This document shows positions 6,433 through 13,179 of a stretch of 64,000 bases of DNA, piece by piece (the first letter of the stretch is position 1; every line of letters starts with the position of its first letter). The DNA comes from a virus. The notes beneath the pieces were generated by a model. The model made no database searches. It was not told the DNA's origin and worked only from the letters and a program-made list of their open reading frames with translations. The stretch spans positions 1 to 64,000 of IMG/VR virus record IMGVR_UViG_3300025000_000083; one strand, given 5' to 3'. Both the position numbers and the translations under genes were made by a program.

Positions 6433-6711
6433 ATGAAAACAGTAAATGTAAAAGTTGAACAGTTTAACGGGAACAATGGACCTGTTAAAAATCAAATGAT
6501 TATCAGAACTCCAAAGGGGGTATTTTTTCAGTCTTATTCCTCAATTATTGTGTTCATCCCGAACAAAGGAAAAACACAGTTAGACCGCAAATACTGGGAT
6601 TATTCCAAAACAACGGGCAAATATCGGAACCAGTTTTTAATGGAGGACAAAAAAGAAACACAGGCAAAAATTGACAACGGAACCTATTTATTAACTGATC
6701 TTAATAAATAA
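6433..6711 (+). CDS. Hypothetical phage protein (DUF8033-like), 92 aa
   Basis: I take the ATG at 6433 (MKTVNVKVEQFNG) as start. The same frame stays open for another 68 codons upstream, but that part is hydrophobic AT-rich leader. The core has the features of a small phage family: FFQSYSSIIVFI, then LDRKYWDYSKTTGKYRNQFL, and a helical end. It is the first gene of the rightward early-type block, with a promoter-like sequence 38 bases upstream. Function unknown. Confidence 0.65.
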   Translation: MKTVNVKVEQFNGNNGPVKNQMIIRTPKGVFFQSYSSIIVFIPNKGKTQLDRKYWDYSKTTGKYRNQFLMEDKKETQAKIDNGTYLLTDLNK

Positions 6712-6715
6712 GAGT

Positions 6716-6940
6716 ATGACAATCTATGAAATTAAGGAAAGAACACAGACTACAAGTCCGTACTTTTTCACCCGTGACACGCTCAGATTTTTTTACCAGA
6801 CAATGAGCATGTTTAAAACTAAAAAACAGGCAGACGGCAGGATTTTTATTTCTGCCCCTATGCGGGACCATACAGGCCGGATTGTCGGGCATACCGAAAG
6901 ATATTTTAATCCGGTAAATAATCAGCTTGAATTTGAATAG
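6716..6940 (+). CDS. Small conserved phage/plasmid protein, 74 aa
   Basis: Starts MTIYEIKERTQTTSPYFF, then TLRFFYQTMSMFKTKK and GRIFISAPMRDHTGR, a pattern I know from short proteins in Bacteroides phages and plasmids. Five bases separate it from the upstream gene, so they are co-transcribed. A hairpin with a T-run follows, which may limit read-through to the membrane-peptide genes. No biochemical role is known to me. Confidence 0.6.
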   Translation: MTIYEIKERTQTTSPYFFTRDTLRFFYQTMSMFKTKKQADGRIFISAPMRDHTGRIVGHTERYFNPVNNQLEFE

Positions 6941-6947
6941 TGTTTAA

Positions 6948-7013
6948 TTGGTTTTCTTGGTCTGCCTCCGGTCATTGATCGGGGGCATGTACCAGGATTA
7001 ACCACAGTTTTTT
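6948..7013 (+). terminator. Long stepped hairpin with T-run, probable attenuator
   Basis: Three stacked stems: TGGTT (6949-6953) with AACCA (7000-7004), CTTGGT (6956-6961) with ACCAGG (6991-6996), and GCCTCCG (6964-6970) with CGGGGGC (6980-6986), each with at most one G-U. Six T residues follow at 7008-7013. It lies in a short gap between co-directional genes, so partial termination is likely. Confidence 0.6.
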
Positions 7014-7032
7014 AACCTTAAATTTTAATGAC

Positions 7033-7140
7033 ATGAACACACAATTAATCTTAGTTCTGCCCTTAGTCCTCTTTGTTGGGGTGTGCCTGGTGATGATCGT
7101 TTTACCATCTGTTAAACCCTTTAACCCGGTGAAAAAATGA
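7033..7140 (+). CDS. Tiny membrane protein, 35 aa
   Basis: ATG at 7033; MNTQLILVLP starts an almost wholly hydrophobic helix (about residues 5-25) followed by a short basic tail ending in NPVKK. Its stop overlaps the start of the next gene by 4 bases (ATGA), so the two are translationally coupled. Function unknown. Confidence 0.55.
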   Translation: MNTQLILVLPLVLFVGVCLVMIVLPSVKPFNPVKK

Positions 7141-7247
7141 TCAGGAAGCTAATTAAAGGGGCTTATGCTCCGTTTATCCTTATTCCGGCTTCTGCCCTCT
7201 ATTGGGTGCTTTTATGGCTCCTGATGACCTGGATAGGGGTGAAATGA
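7137..7247 (+). CDS. Tiny membrane protein, 36 aa
   Basis: Starts MIRKLIKGAYAPF and continues in a hydrophobic, tryptophan-rich helix (YWVLLWLLMTWIG). Start overlaps the previous stop by ATGA. With its neighbour it could form a two-peptide membrane unit, for instance an antiholin-like or superinfection-exclusion pair, but that is only a guess from size and topology. Confidence 0.55.
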   Translation: MIRKLIKGAYAPFILIPASALYWVLLWLLMTWIGVK

Positions 7248-7318
7248 GGTGTTTTATTATTGGATAGTATTGCAAAAATGAAAGTAGGTAAAATTTGAAA
7301 ACTTAAAAATACACAGAA

Positions 7319-7480
7319 ATGAAAAACTTTGAAATTAAAATCAGTGGATCCGGCACACTTGGACAAATTACAAGTGCGTTACATGAATTAATAAAAGAAC
7401 TGGATAACTTACCTTATCCCGAAGAACCCCGCAATATTTATGAAGATGAAACCATTTGCACAGAGATAACAGAATTATGA
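7319..7480 (+). CDS. Hypothetical small protein, 53 aa
   Basis: ATG at 7319 opens MKNFEIKISGSGTLGQITSA. A beta hairpin is followed by an amphipathic helix (ITSALHELIKELDNL) and an acidic tail. Its stop overlaps the next start by ATGA at 7477-7480. No family recognised. About 70 AT-rich bases upstream hold nothing else I can support. Confidence 0.5.
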   Translation: MKNFEIKISGSGTLGQITSALHELIKELDNLPYPEEPRNIYEDETICTEITEL

Positions 7481-7719
7481 ATAAACCATCTTACACAGCC
7501 AGCGAGATGCAGAACCGCTTTATTGCGTGTTCTTTACTTCTCGATCCCCCTGCCCTGGGTGCAGTCATCCATGCAAGCGGGAAAAATGCCGGAATGCCAG
7601 TATTGTATGATTCAATAGAAGCGGCAAGAGATGAGATGTTCTTTGATGATCAGGTGGATAAGATCATACCAGCCTGTGAATATTATGAACGGATAAAAGC
7701 AGGAAATTTTAAGTTCTAA
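7477..7719 (+). CDS. Hypothetical protein, 80 aa
   Basis: The coupled ATG at 7477 (MNKPSYTASEMQNRF) is preferred over an upstream in-frame ATG at 7456, because it gives the ATGA overlap typical of this block. The protein is mixed alpha/beta, with a hydrophobic patch (FIACSLLLDPPALGAVIHAS) and an acidic helix. Function unknown. Confidence 0.55.
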   Translation: MNKPSYTASEMQNRFIACSLLLDPPALGAVIHASGKNAGMPVLYDSIEAARDEMFFDDQVDKIIPACEYYERIKAGNFKF

Positions 7720-7740
7720 CCATCAGATAAAGCGCAAATA

Positions 7741-8040
7741 ATGGTACAACGTAACTTATTTGGAGAGATAGAAATGGAGATGATTCCTGAACCGGAACCA
7801 ATTCCAGAACTGCCTGAAATGCCTGTTATCATGCGTAAATCAAAGAGAAGAAAGGATTTTGAAATAGGGGTGTGCAAACAATGTGGTCAGCTATTGCTGG
7901 ATGACCCTGATAATACCCGAATTAAGCTGAATGAGGAATTATGTGAAAATTGCGATGATAAGCTCAGAGCAAAATACGCTCAGTATAAAAACATTGCACT
8001 GATCAGAGCATTGAGAATACATAAAATGATCAATCGTTAA
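7741..8040 (+). CDS. Zinc-ribbon-like protein, 99 aa
   Basis: An acidic proline/glutamate-rich N-terminus (residues 10-30) precedes a basic patch and two CxxC pairs (VCKQCGQ and LCENCDD, about 25 residues apart), a likely zinc ribbon. The helical C-terminus ends RALRIHKMINR. It may bind nucleic acid or a host polymerase, as small zinc ribbons of phages often do; this is an inference. Confidence 0.55.
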   Translation: MVQRNLFGEIEMEMIPEPEPIPELPEMPVIMRKSKRRKDFEIGVCKQCGQLLLDDPDNTRIKLNEELCENCDDKLRAKYAQYKNIALIRALRIHKMINR

Positions 8041-8056
8041 ATTAAAAACATACAGA

Positions 8057-8407
8057 ATGACAAAAAGCATTAAGATTCAAACACAGCCTGTTATGGTTGG
8101 TCGCATATCCGATACAAAAGAGATCGGGTGGTGCGCTATCTACGTGGATGGGGTTAAACTCATATTCGATGCCTACAATGGCTCTGGACCTTCCGCTACA
8201 CCCCGCATTGACTCCCTGGTTGAAATAGTCACAGACAGAGATATATTTCACCTCACACCTGAATATCTGGTGGCTGCAGTTGCATTCTTTCAGAAGTATA
8301 ATGAGATGGGCAGTGATGTTGTACGCTTCAAAAATATGTTCCAGGTAACAATCCCGGACAGATTCAGGGATGCTCAGATGAACGCTAAAATCGGTCTTAA
8401 AATTTGA
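8057..8407 (+). CDS. Hypothetical protein, 116 aa
   Basis: Starts MTKSIKIQTQPVMVGRI. A compact alpha/beta pattern, with WCAIYVDGVKLIFDAY and a conserved-looking LTPEYLVAAVAFFQKYNEM helix, suggests a single small domain. It is in the rightward block of early-type genes between a zinc ribbon and the gene at 8435. I do not recognise the family. Confidence 0.55.
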   Translation: MTKSIKIQTQPVMVGRISDTKEIGWCAIYVDGVKLIFDAYNGSGPSATPRIDSLVEIVTDRDIFHLTPEYLVAAVAFFQKYNEMGSDVVRFKNMFQVTIPDRFRDAQMNAKIGLKI

Positions 8408-8422
8408 ATTTCAAATAATGCT

Positions 8423-8430
8423 TATCTTTG
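8423..8430 (+). promoter_or_regulatory. -7 promoter box close to a start codon
   Basis: TATCTTTG matches the Bacteroidetes -7 box exactly and ends five bases before the ATG at 8435. A TTG occurs 16 bases upstream, closer than the usual 19-21. If active, transcription would begin at or next to the ATG, giving a leaderless or nearly leaderless mRNA. Confidence 0.4.
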
Positions 8431-8434
8431 CATA

Positions 8435-8857
8435 ATGAACGTACAGCGAGACACCGAAATAAAGCCATTAAACCGGATGAAGATCATCTTTAATAATGAT
8501 GAGGCTATTCTGGACTTCCTGGCAGAACTTAAATGCCGTGATGTGGTCAGGGTATTGGATGCGCTCATACGTGACGCCAGTAACTCCGGTATGCTTCTGT
8601 ATAATGCCCATGAGGATAGTCTAATTGTCCTCATCCTCTACCGTGACCCCTTTGGCTTCAATGAACCGGGCAATACTCTGGTCATGTACGCAAACAGATC
8701 ACTTCAGGAGATGGCTAGGTATTTCAGGAACATGCTGGATCGTACATCCCCTGAGATTGGAGATATTTATAATGCTATTGATGACATCACCCGCCTTCTT
8801 TATTGGAGATGGTGTGAGTCTCAGGATAATGAGGCTCAGGTAAACTATCTGGGCTGA
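8435..8857 (+). CDS. Hypothetical protein, 140 aa
   Basis: MNVQRDTEIKPLNRMKI opens a largely helical protein with repeated LxxLxxR patterns (AILDFLAELKCRDVVRVLDALI). The sequence resembles no family I can name; it has no signal peptide or membrane segment. A possible separate promoter overlaps the short gap before it, and a strong intrinsic terminator follows, so it ends the first rightward operon. Confidence 0.55.
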   Translation: MNVQRDTEIKPLNRMKIIFNNDEAILDFLAELKCRDVVRVLDALIRDASNSGMLLYNAHEDSLIVLILYRDPFGFNEPGNTLVMYANRSLQEMARYFRNMLDRTSPEIGDIYNAIDDITRLLYWRWCESQDNEAQVNYLG

Positions 8858-8864
8858 TAGGGTT

Positions 8865-8902
8865 GAGCTCCGGTTTGTGTGTTCCGGGGCTCTCCTTTTT
8901 TT
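8865..8902 (+). terminator. Intrinsic terminator, rightward
   Basis: GAGCTCCGG, a 10-base loop and CCGGGGCTC (one T-G pair) form a 9-bp stem, followed by TCC and seven T residues. It separates the small-protein block from the secreted lytic transglycosylase gene. Confidence 0.85.
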
Positions 8903-8932
8903 GAACTAAACACTGTAACCAAATTAAGAACA

Positions 8933-9355
8933 ATGAGATTTATGACAATAACTTTAATAATCAGCTTGTTTTGTGCCCTTCTGACGGCTCCTCCATCTCC
9001 GGCTATGGTGATGTTCGCACCACCGGAGATAAAGCCTTATGAGGCACTATGGAACGCTACATGTGCTGTGGAAAGCAACTTTAATCCCTATGCAATTGGG
9101 GATAAGCACATGAAAAGATGGTCATACGGCATTGTGCAAATCCGCAAGTCCCGATTGGATGACTATTACAGGCAGACAGGGATCAGGTACACTGTTACTG
9201 ATATGTTTGACACTGATAAATCAAAAGAGGTGTTTATGTACTACTGCACCGGAACTGATTTAGAGCGCATCAGCAGGGAATGGAACGGTGGCAATAGAGG
9301 CATGCAGAAGAAATCAACTAAAAATTACTGGAAACAAATACAAAAACGCTTATGA
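8933..9355 (+). CDS. Secreted lytic transglycosylase-like protein, 140 aa
   Basis: The ATG at 8933 is chosen because MRFMTITLIISLFCALLTAPPS is a classic signal peptide. The mature part has the lysozyme-like SLT pattern: catalytic-type Glu in CAVESNFNP, then WSYGIVQI (the conserved Ser/Gly/Gln strand), and WNGG near the C-terminus. It would cut peptidoglycan in the periplasm. Its location in a rightward early-type block, far from the M15 endolysin, suggests a role other than final lysis, for instance remodelling of the wall early in infection. It overlaps the next gene by ATGA. Confidence 0.7.
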   Translation: MRFMTITLIISLFCALLTAPPSPAMVMFAPPEIKPYEALWNATCAVESNFNPYAIGDKHMKRWSYGIVQIRKSRLDDYYRQTGIRYTVTDMFDTDKSKEVFMYYCTGTDLERISREWNGGNRGMQKKSTKNYWKQIQKRL

Positions 9356-9492
9356 AAAAACACACTGAACCTATTCAAGACCCTGATCCAGCCGATGGCT
9401 TAAAAGCCGTGGGATGTCTATTTGCAGGAGTAATCATCCTGTTGATACTATTTGGTATTTTAAGTTTCTTAATCAATCACTTCAGACCATGA
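9352..9492 (+). CDS. Tiny membrane protein, 46 aa
   Basis: Starts MKKHTEPIQDPDPADG, then one hydrophobic helix (CLFAGVIILLILFGILSFL). Its start overlaps the transglycosylase stop and its stop overlaps the next start, both by 4 bases, so it is translated as part of a coupled chain with the secreted enzyme. A helper role in the envelope is possible. Confidence 0.6.
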   Translation: MKKHTEPIQDPDPADGLKAVGCLFAGVIILLILFGILSFLINHFRP

Positions 9493-9656
9493 GAAGAATC
9501 CTTCTGATCATTCTATTCAGCATCTTTACTGTAATTAACATCTACCTCACTGCAACATCAGAAATAGTTGCGATGGCCTTTGTATATGTCATGGCTACCC
9601 TCGCCAGTGGCTTCCTCTGTACATACTTTGCACTTAATAAAAACGAATGGCAATGA
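9489..9656 (+). CDS. Small membrane protein, 55 aa
   Basis: The coupled ATG at 9489 gives MRRILLIILFSIFTVIN, with two hydrophobic helices (about residues 3-20 and 28-48). The frame is open further upstream but that part overlaps the previous gene. Two-helix topology and size fit a small holin-like or envelope protein; no family is recognisable. Confidence 0.6.
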   Translation: MRRILLIILFSIFTVINIYLTATSEIVAMAFVYVMATLASGFLCTYFALNKNEWQ

Positions 9657-9904
9657 GTCACTACACACCACGTCAAAAAAGGATTATTCCCTCATCAAAG
9701 GCTACTAAGCTGGTAAGGATTGACTTCAGAACTCAGGTAGAGGTGTCTGTGAACATCCCGGATGAACAGGCAAGGGAAAGGTACTATGCACGTCATAACA
9801 TCATCCCTGTGCCGGAGAACCTTGATCTGTACCCACTGACTATTGCTGACTGCTTCAAAGAGATACCATCCGGGAGTCTGGAACTCTTCCTGAGTGTAGA
9901 ATGA
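9653..9904 (+). CDS. Hypothetical protein, 83 aa
   Basis: The ATG at 9653 overlaps the previous stop (ATGA); an ATG two codons earlier (9647) is the alternative. The product begins MSHYTPRQKRIIPSSK, with a strand-rich middle and a helical EQARERYYARHN segment. It is the last rightward gene. Its whole length is antisense to the C-terminal part of the leftward fibre-like gene, an unusual convergent overlap. Confidence 0.55.
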   Translation: MSHYTPRQKRIIPSSKATKLVRIDFRTQVEVSVNIPDEQARERYYARHNIIPVPENLDLYPLTIADCFKEIPSGSLELFLSVE

Positions 9905-10174
9905 TGGGTGATCTTCAATATCTGAATATAGATGTGTATGTGCCTCCGGAGGAAATTCACCAGGAATGCCCGTTAGCTTTGAATAATCAACGGTATTGAT
10001 AAGATTGATATTTCCGACTTGTCCTGTGAGTATAGTGCCTGAAACGCTTCCTATGATGCCAAATTCGCTAAGTTTTGCTACAATGAATGAGTCGGTGGTT
10101 CCCGGGTAGAGTCTGACCAACTCCCCGTCTGTGACTTTTCTTCCGGTGCGATTCTGCAGTCTTACTTGTGGCAT
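9695..10174 (-). CDS. Tail-fibre-like fragment, 159 aa
   Basis: Residues 1-90 have the look of a Bacteroidetes phage fibre or baseplate attachment segment: MPQVRLQNRTGRKVTDGELV, then VDYSKLTGIPGEFPPEAHTH and a YSDIEDHPSFY motif. The frame then runs on for about 70 codons that lie antisense to the rightward gene 9653-9904, where similarity to fibre sequence fades. It may be a truncated fibre whose tail was replaced, or a true overlapping gene. A TATATTTG box lies 18 bases upstream. No partner fibre gene is adjacent. Confidence 0.5.
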   Translation of the reverse strand: MPQVRLQNRTGRKVTDGELVRLYPGTTDSFIVAKLSEFGIIGSVSGTILTGQVGNINLINTVDYSKLTGIPGEFPPEAHTHLYSDIEDHPSFYTQEEFQTPGWYLFEAVSNSQWVQIKVLRHRDDVMTCIVPFPCLFIRDVHRHLYLSSEVNPYQLSSL

Positions 10175-10191
10175 GGAAGTAATTTATTATG

Positions 10192-10199
10192 CAAATATA
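10192..10199 (-). promoter_or_regulatory. -7 promoter box, leftward
   Basis: Minus strand TATATTTG matches the Bacteroidetes -7 box and lies 17 bases before the ATG at 10174, just after a terminator for the upstream operon. No TTG is present at 19-21 bases, so the promoter may be weak. Confidence 0.35.
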
Positions 10200-10215
10200 A
10201 ACTAATTTCTGAAAT

Positions 10216-10250
10216 AAAAAGAGAGCCTGCCATTTCTGACAAACTCTCTG
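10216..10250 (-). terminator. Intrinsic terminator of the replication operon
   Basis: Minus strand: AGAGAG (10244-10249), an 18-base loop, CTCTCT (10220-10225), then TTTTATT. It follows the last gene of the long leftward operon (10273-10746). Confidence 0.7.
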
Positions 10251-10272
10251 GACTTATGAAAACACTTCAACT

Positions 10273-10746
10273 CTACTTGAAGCCATCCCAAAATTCACGA
10301 TTCAACTTGCCAACTATTCTTTCCTGATCCTCCAAAGTGTATGTATAGTTCAAGGACATCCCACGTGTGCTCGGAAAATGTTTCTTGTAAAGCACCTTCA
10401 ATTCCTCTTCCAATTCCTTAACCGCATCCCATCTGGCTGTCTCTTTACCTCTGCTCTTTTCTTCTATCTCCAAGGAATAGTGGATTAAACTTTCAGGTGT
10501 GCATTGATCATAAAGTGCTCTCTCTGCAGGTGTCACGAGAATGATATTTGCATATAGGAATCGAAAGTACGGAGACTGCTTAACCGGAAGCACATGGAGA
10601 AAACAATTATTCCATAGCGGGGTGTTGACATAGCTACGCAACCACAAGCCTGTCACAAAGGATTTCTTCGGCATCCCATCCCAAAGAATCTTGAATATCA
10701 TCTGCATCGCCACTTCAGAGGCTCTTGGTGAAGCTATGTAGTTCAT
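10273..10746 (-). CDS. Hypothetical protein, 157 aa
   Basis: Starts MNYIASPRASEVAMQMIF. Mostly helical, with an aromatic N-terminal half (WLRSYVNTPLWNNCFLH) and a charged coiled-coil-like segment (LEIEEKSRGKETARWDAVKELEEELK). Last gene of the replication operon; its start overlaps the upstream stop by 4 bases. No family recognised. Confidence 0.55.
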   Translation of the reverse strand: MNYIASPRASEVAMQMIFKILWDGMPKKSFVTGLWLRSYVNTPLWNNCFLHVLPVKQSPYFRFLYANIILVTPAERALYDQCTPESLIHYSLEIEEKSRGKETARWDAVKELEEELKVLYKKHFPSTRGMSLNYTYTLEDQERIVGKLNREFWDGFK

Positions 10747-10967
10747 TTGTCTTTGATTTCAGTTAACCCCTTCTGTCTGTCCCTTGCCCACTTAGCACCT
10801 TGTCTTCTGCAAGTTTGATCATGGGTCTCATGATGAAAATTAATTGGATATTGTTTCTCTATCTCCTCATCTGTCAGCTCTGATCTCTGGCTGGCATCCG
10901 ATTCAAGGATATATTTGCCTTTTACATCAATCTCCATTCCGTGTCTCGTCCAATTATACTTTTTCAT
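10743..10967 (-). CDS. Hypothetical protein, 74 aa
   Basis: MKKYNWTRHGMEIDVKGKY opens a charged small protein with a HETHDQTCRRQGAKWARDRQKG segment. It overlaps both neighbours by 4 bases (ATGA), including the HNH endonuclease before it, so all three are translationally coupled. Function unknown. Confidence 0.5.
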   Translation of the reverse strand: MKKYNWTRHGMEIDVKGKYILESDASQRSELTDEEIEKQYPINFHHETHDQTCRRQGAKWARDRQKGLTEIKDK

Positions 10968-11401
10968 TTATTTAATTTTTCTTGTTTTAAAAAATTATCT
11001 CTTATCTCAACAGCATCTTCATACGTTTTTGCAGGAAAACTATATGTATTAGGTCTTCTGGTTATTGAAACACGATATGTAGAACAATTATTTCTTTTCT
11101 GGATACAAACACTATCACGATGTCTTCTATTTATCTGATTTTCGCTACGTGTAACGAATCTGCAATTATTAGGTTCATAATTTCCGTCATTATTTATCCT
11201 GTCTATTTGCAATGTCTCATTAAATCCATTATGATCAGCCCAGTCTTTAAATATCATAAAATCATTCCACTTATTACAAACTGAAATACCCCTACCTCCA
11301 TAATTTTTATACGATTTACAGATTGGTTTTTTACATCTATCCAGCATTCCTCTCCAAACATAATAAAGTTTGGTTTTTGATAATCCGTGTTTTCTTTTCA
11401 T
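10964..11401 (-). CDS. HNH homing endonuclease, 145 aa
   Basis: The core matches phage HNH homing enzymes: LYYVWRGMLDRCKKP, then KNYGGRGISVCNKW, LQIDRINNDGNYEPNNCRFVT with the Asp/Asn catalytic region. The C-terminal 40 residues (TYRVSITRRPNTYSF and TYEDAVEIRDNF) look like a degenerate AP2-type DNA-binding domain. It lacks the zinc-ribbon N-terminus of the paralogues at 14776 and 21715. It has no own promoter or folded leader and is coupled to the next gene by a 4-base overlap, a well integrated copy. Confidence 0.85.
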   Translation of the reverse strand: MKRKHGLSKTKLYYVWRGMLDRCKKPICKSYKNYGGRGISVCNKWNDFMIFKDWADHNGFNETLQIDRINNDGNYEPNNCRFVTRSENQINRRHRDSVCIQKRNNCSTYRVSITRRPNTYSFPAKTYEDAVEIRDNFLKQEKLNK

Positions 11402-11418
11402 AGTTGTAGGTTTAGTTG

Positions 11419-11592
11419 TTATTCAGTTTCATCATCAAAATCATCATCCACATCAGGATTAAGGAGATTAACTTTTTCTGTAAGTTCATTAATCTTATCA
11501 ATAAGTTGATTGATTACTCCGGCCAATTCATGAGCATCAGTATAATTTGCTGCATCATGTAATCTAAAATCTAATTTTTCAATCTTTTTCAT
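11419..11592 (-). CDS. Small acidic helical protein, 57 aa
   Basis: ATG at 11592: MKKIEKLDFRLHDAANYTD, then a predicted helix (VINQLIDKINELTEKVNLL) with a leucine/isoleucine heptad pattern and an Asp-rich tail (DVDDDFDDE). It may dimerise as a short coiled coil. No family is recognised; it belongs to the replication operon. Confidence 0.55.
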   Translation of the reverse strand: MKKIEKLDFRLHDAANYTDAHELAGVINQLIDKINELTEKVNLLNPDVDDDFDDETE

Positions 11593-11600
11593 ATCTCTGT

Positions 11601-11780
11601 TTATTGGTTACTCTTATCCTCAAAATAGTCATCCTTTACGTACTTTCGTGGAATAGTAATTTTTTCATCTTCATCTATCCATCCGGTTCCATTACAGTAT
11701 TTACATGGTACAGGCACGGCGTAATATCCATTCCAATCAACATACAATCCACTTGATGAACAATGTTTGCAGTTTTTCAT
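11601..11780 (-). CDS. Small zinc-finger protein (DnaJ-type CxxC pairs), 59 aa
   Basis: ATG at 11780: MKNCKHCSSSGLYVDW and VPCKYCNGTGW carry two CxxC(x)xxG-like knuckles, the pattern of DnaJ-type zinc fingers. The start overlaps the stop of the 321-residue gene by ATGA. It probably binds zinc and a protein or nucleic-acid partner; role unknown. Confidence 0.6.
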   Translation of the reverse strand: MKNCKHCSSSGLYVDWNGYYAVPVPCKYCNGTGWIDEDEKITIPRKYVKDDYFEDKSNQ

Positions 11781-12742
11781 AGCTTACTCTTATCCTTCAA
11801 CTTTAATAGCTCTGATTCAAAATAAATCCAATTAAACCTTTCAAGTTTATTTCTTATTTCCATAATATTACAGTTATCTTGTTCTCCTCCAAAACCCCAA
11901 ACAATAAACAATCCTTTTCTTTTTGGGATTTTAAATACATTATGAACTTCTAATCTATGTCCTGCATTCAATCTTAACCAACATCCTTCTTTATTTGGAA
12001 AATTTGTGAACTTTTCAGTCTTTTTTTGCTTCTCTATAATGGCTTTGTCGGTCGGGCAGGTAGCATAGTGTAACATCATTTTATGACATTTCCTATACCA
12101 ATTAATTATTTCACCTTTTGACATTTTATCATATTCGGCATCAGAAAAATCAAATATAGGAATAGAATTTGCAAGTTTTTCCTCTGCGCTTGTCTGAGGC
12201 TCTTGGCTTATCGGAATTTTAACACCACTATTGCCGAAAAAGGGAGTATTGATATTAGGCTCTTGACTCGGTGGTTTACTTTTACCATTGACAATATCCA
12301 TTAACTGTTCGTGTGTAATTCTGCCTTGATATTCCATACAAACGGGATTATCACAATTACATCCCTCTCCATGACATCTATGTTCGAATGGTTTTCTAAC
12401 ATTACAACCATCGCAAATTACTATTTTCTCTCTCTGTCCGGTATCAGAGTAAAGTTCAGAGGCGATATCTTCTATTCTTGTATTATCAATATAACCATCC
12501 AAATAATCATGCAGAACTTCAATAACCTTTTCCCTGCTGAGTTCTGGCTGAGAAATAGGAAGTAAGTACCAGTCAACAGCATCCCTCCAGATTCTATAAC
12601 CTATTTTATCATCTTTTTCAAATGACCTGTCTCCTATGTATTTTCTATCTTTATCCATACAAAAATACATTCCATTTCCTTTCGGCAAATCCGCTTCACT
12701 GCGAATGTAAACCCGTTTGTAATATATTTCTTCGTCTTTCAT
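11777..12742 (-). CDS. Hypothetical protein with Cys-rich cluster, 321 aa
   Basis: Starts MKDEEIYYKRVYIRSEADLPKG, a strand-rich segment with DRKYIGDRSFEKDDKIGYRIW found in Bacteroidetes phage proteins of unknown role. A Cys/His cluster follows (CDGCNVRKPFEHRCHGEGCN, about residues 110-130), and the C-terminal third (WLRLNAGHRLEVHNVFKIPK) looks like a separate small domain. The protein is soluble. It is coupled to the zinc finger gene downstream. No enzymatic motif is evident. Confidence 0.55.
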   Translation of the reverse strand: MKDEEIYYKRVYIRSEADLPKGNGMYFCMDKDRKYIGDRSFEKDDKIGYRIWRDAVDWYLLPISQPELSREKVIEVLHDYLDGYIDNTRIEDIASELYSDTGQREKIVICDGCNVRKPFEHRCHGEGCNCDNPVCMEYQGRITHEQLMDIVNGKSKPPSQEPNINTPFFGNSGVKIPISQEPQTSAEEKLANSIPIFDFSDAEYDKMSKGEIINWYRKCHKMMLHYATCPTDKAIIEKQKKTEKFTNFPNKEGCWLRLNAGHRLEVHNVFKIPKRKGLFIVWGFGGEQDNCNIMEIRNKLERFNWIYFESELLKLKDKSKL

Positions 12743-12746
12743 AGTC

Positions 12747-13151
12747 CTATTTGTTAGTGATTTTCATAAGTACCTCAAAATTTATAATGTCTAATATGCC
12801 TGTATTGTCAGGATGCGGATCATGTACGATTCCATTTTTCCAGACAACAGCATGATTAAATCTTTCTTCATTGCTTCTTGGACTTTTACCCACTGCAATA
12901 ACATAACCATCAATACTATAATCTAATAAATTATACTCTTTTGTTTCTGCAATGTTTATTGATCCCCACTCATAACCATATCCTTTAAGTACATTAAACA
13001 CTTTTGGGTAATATTGATCAAATGGCTCATTAACGTCCCATTCTGGAAAAACATCAATTTCTAATTCAAGTATTGAAGCCATACAAGCACGCCAACAATC
13101 TCCATTTTGTTTACCTTCAATATAAATGTACTTTTGATTTACTGCTTTCAT
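12747..13151 (-). CDS. Papain-fold (C39-like) cysteine peptidase-like protein
   Basis: 134 residues. GDCWRACMASILEL (around residues 17-30) holds the Cys in the usual position for C39-like and related papain-fold enzymes, and NHAVVWKNGIVHDPHPD (about 103-119) supplies the catalytic-type His and Asp. The family is widespread in phages as short uncharacterised proteins; no signal peptide is seen, so it acts in the cytoplasm. Whether it is a peptidase, a transglutaminase-like enzyme or a catalytically dead binder is not known. It lies between two unknown genes in the replication operon. Confidence 0.65.
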   Translation of the reverse strand: MKAVNQKYIYIEGKQNGDCWRACMASILELEIDVFPEWDVNEPFDQYYPKVFNVLKGYGYEWGSINIAETKEYNLLDYSIDGYVIAVGKSPRSNEERFNHAVVWKNGIVHDPHPDNTGILDIINFEVLMKITNK

Positions 13152-13179
13152 CTTATTTTATTTTATTGTCTCTGAGTGC

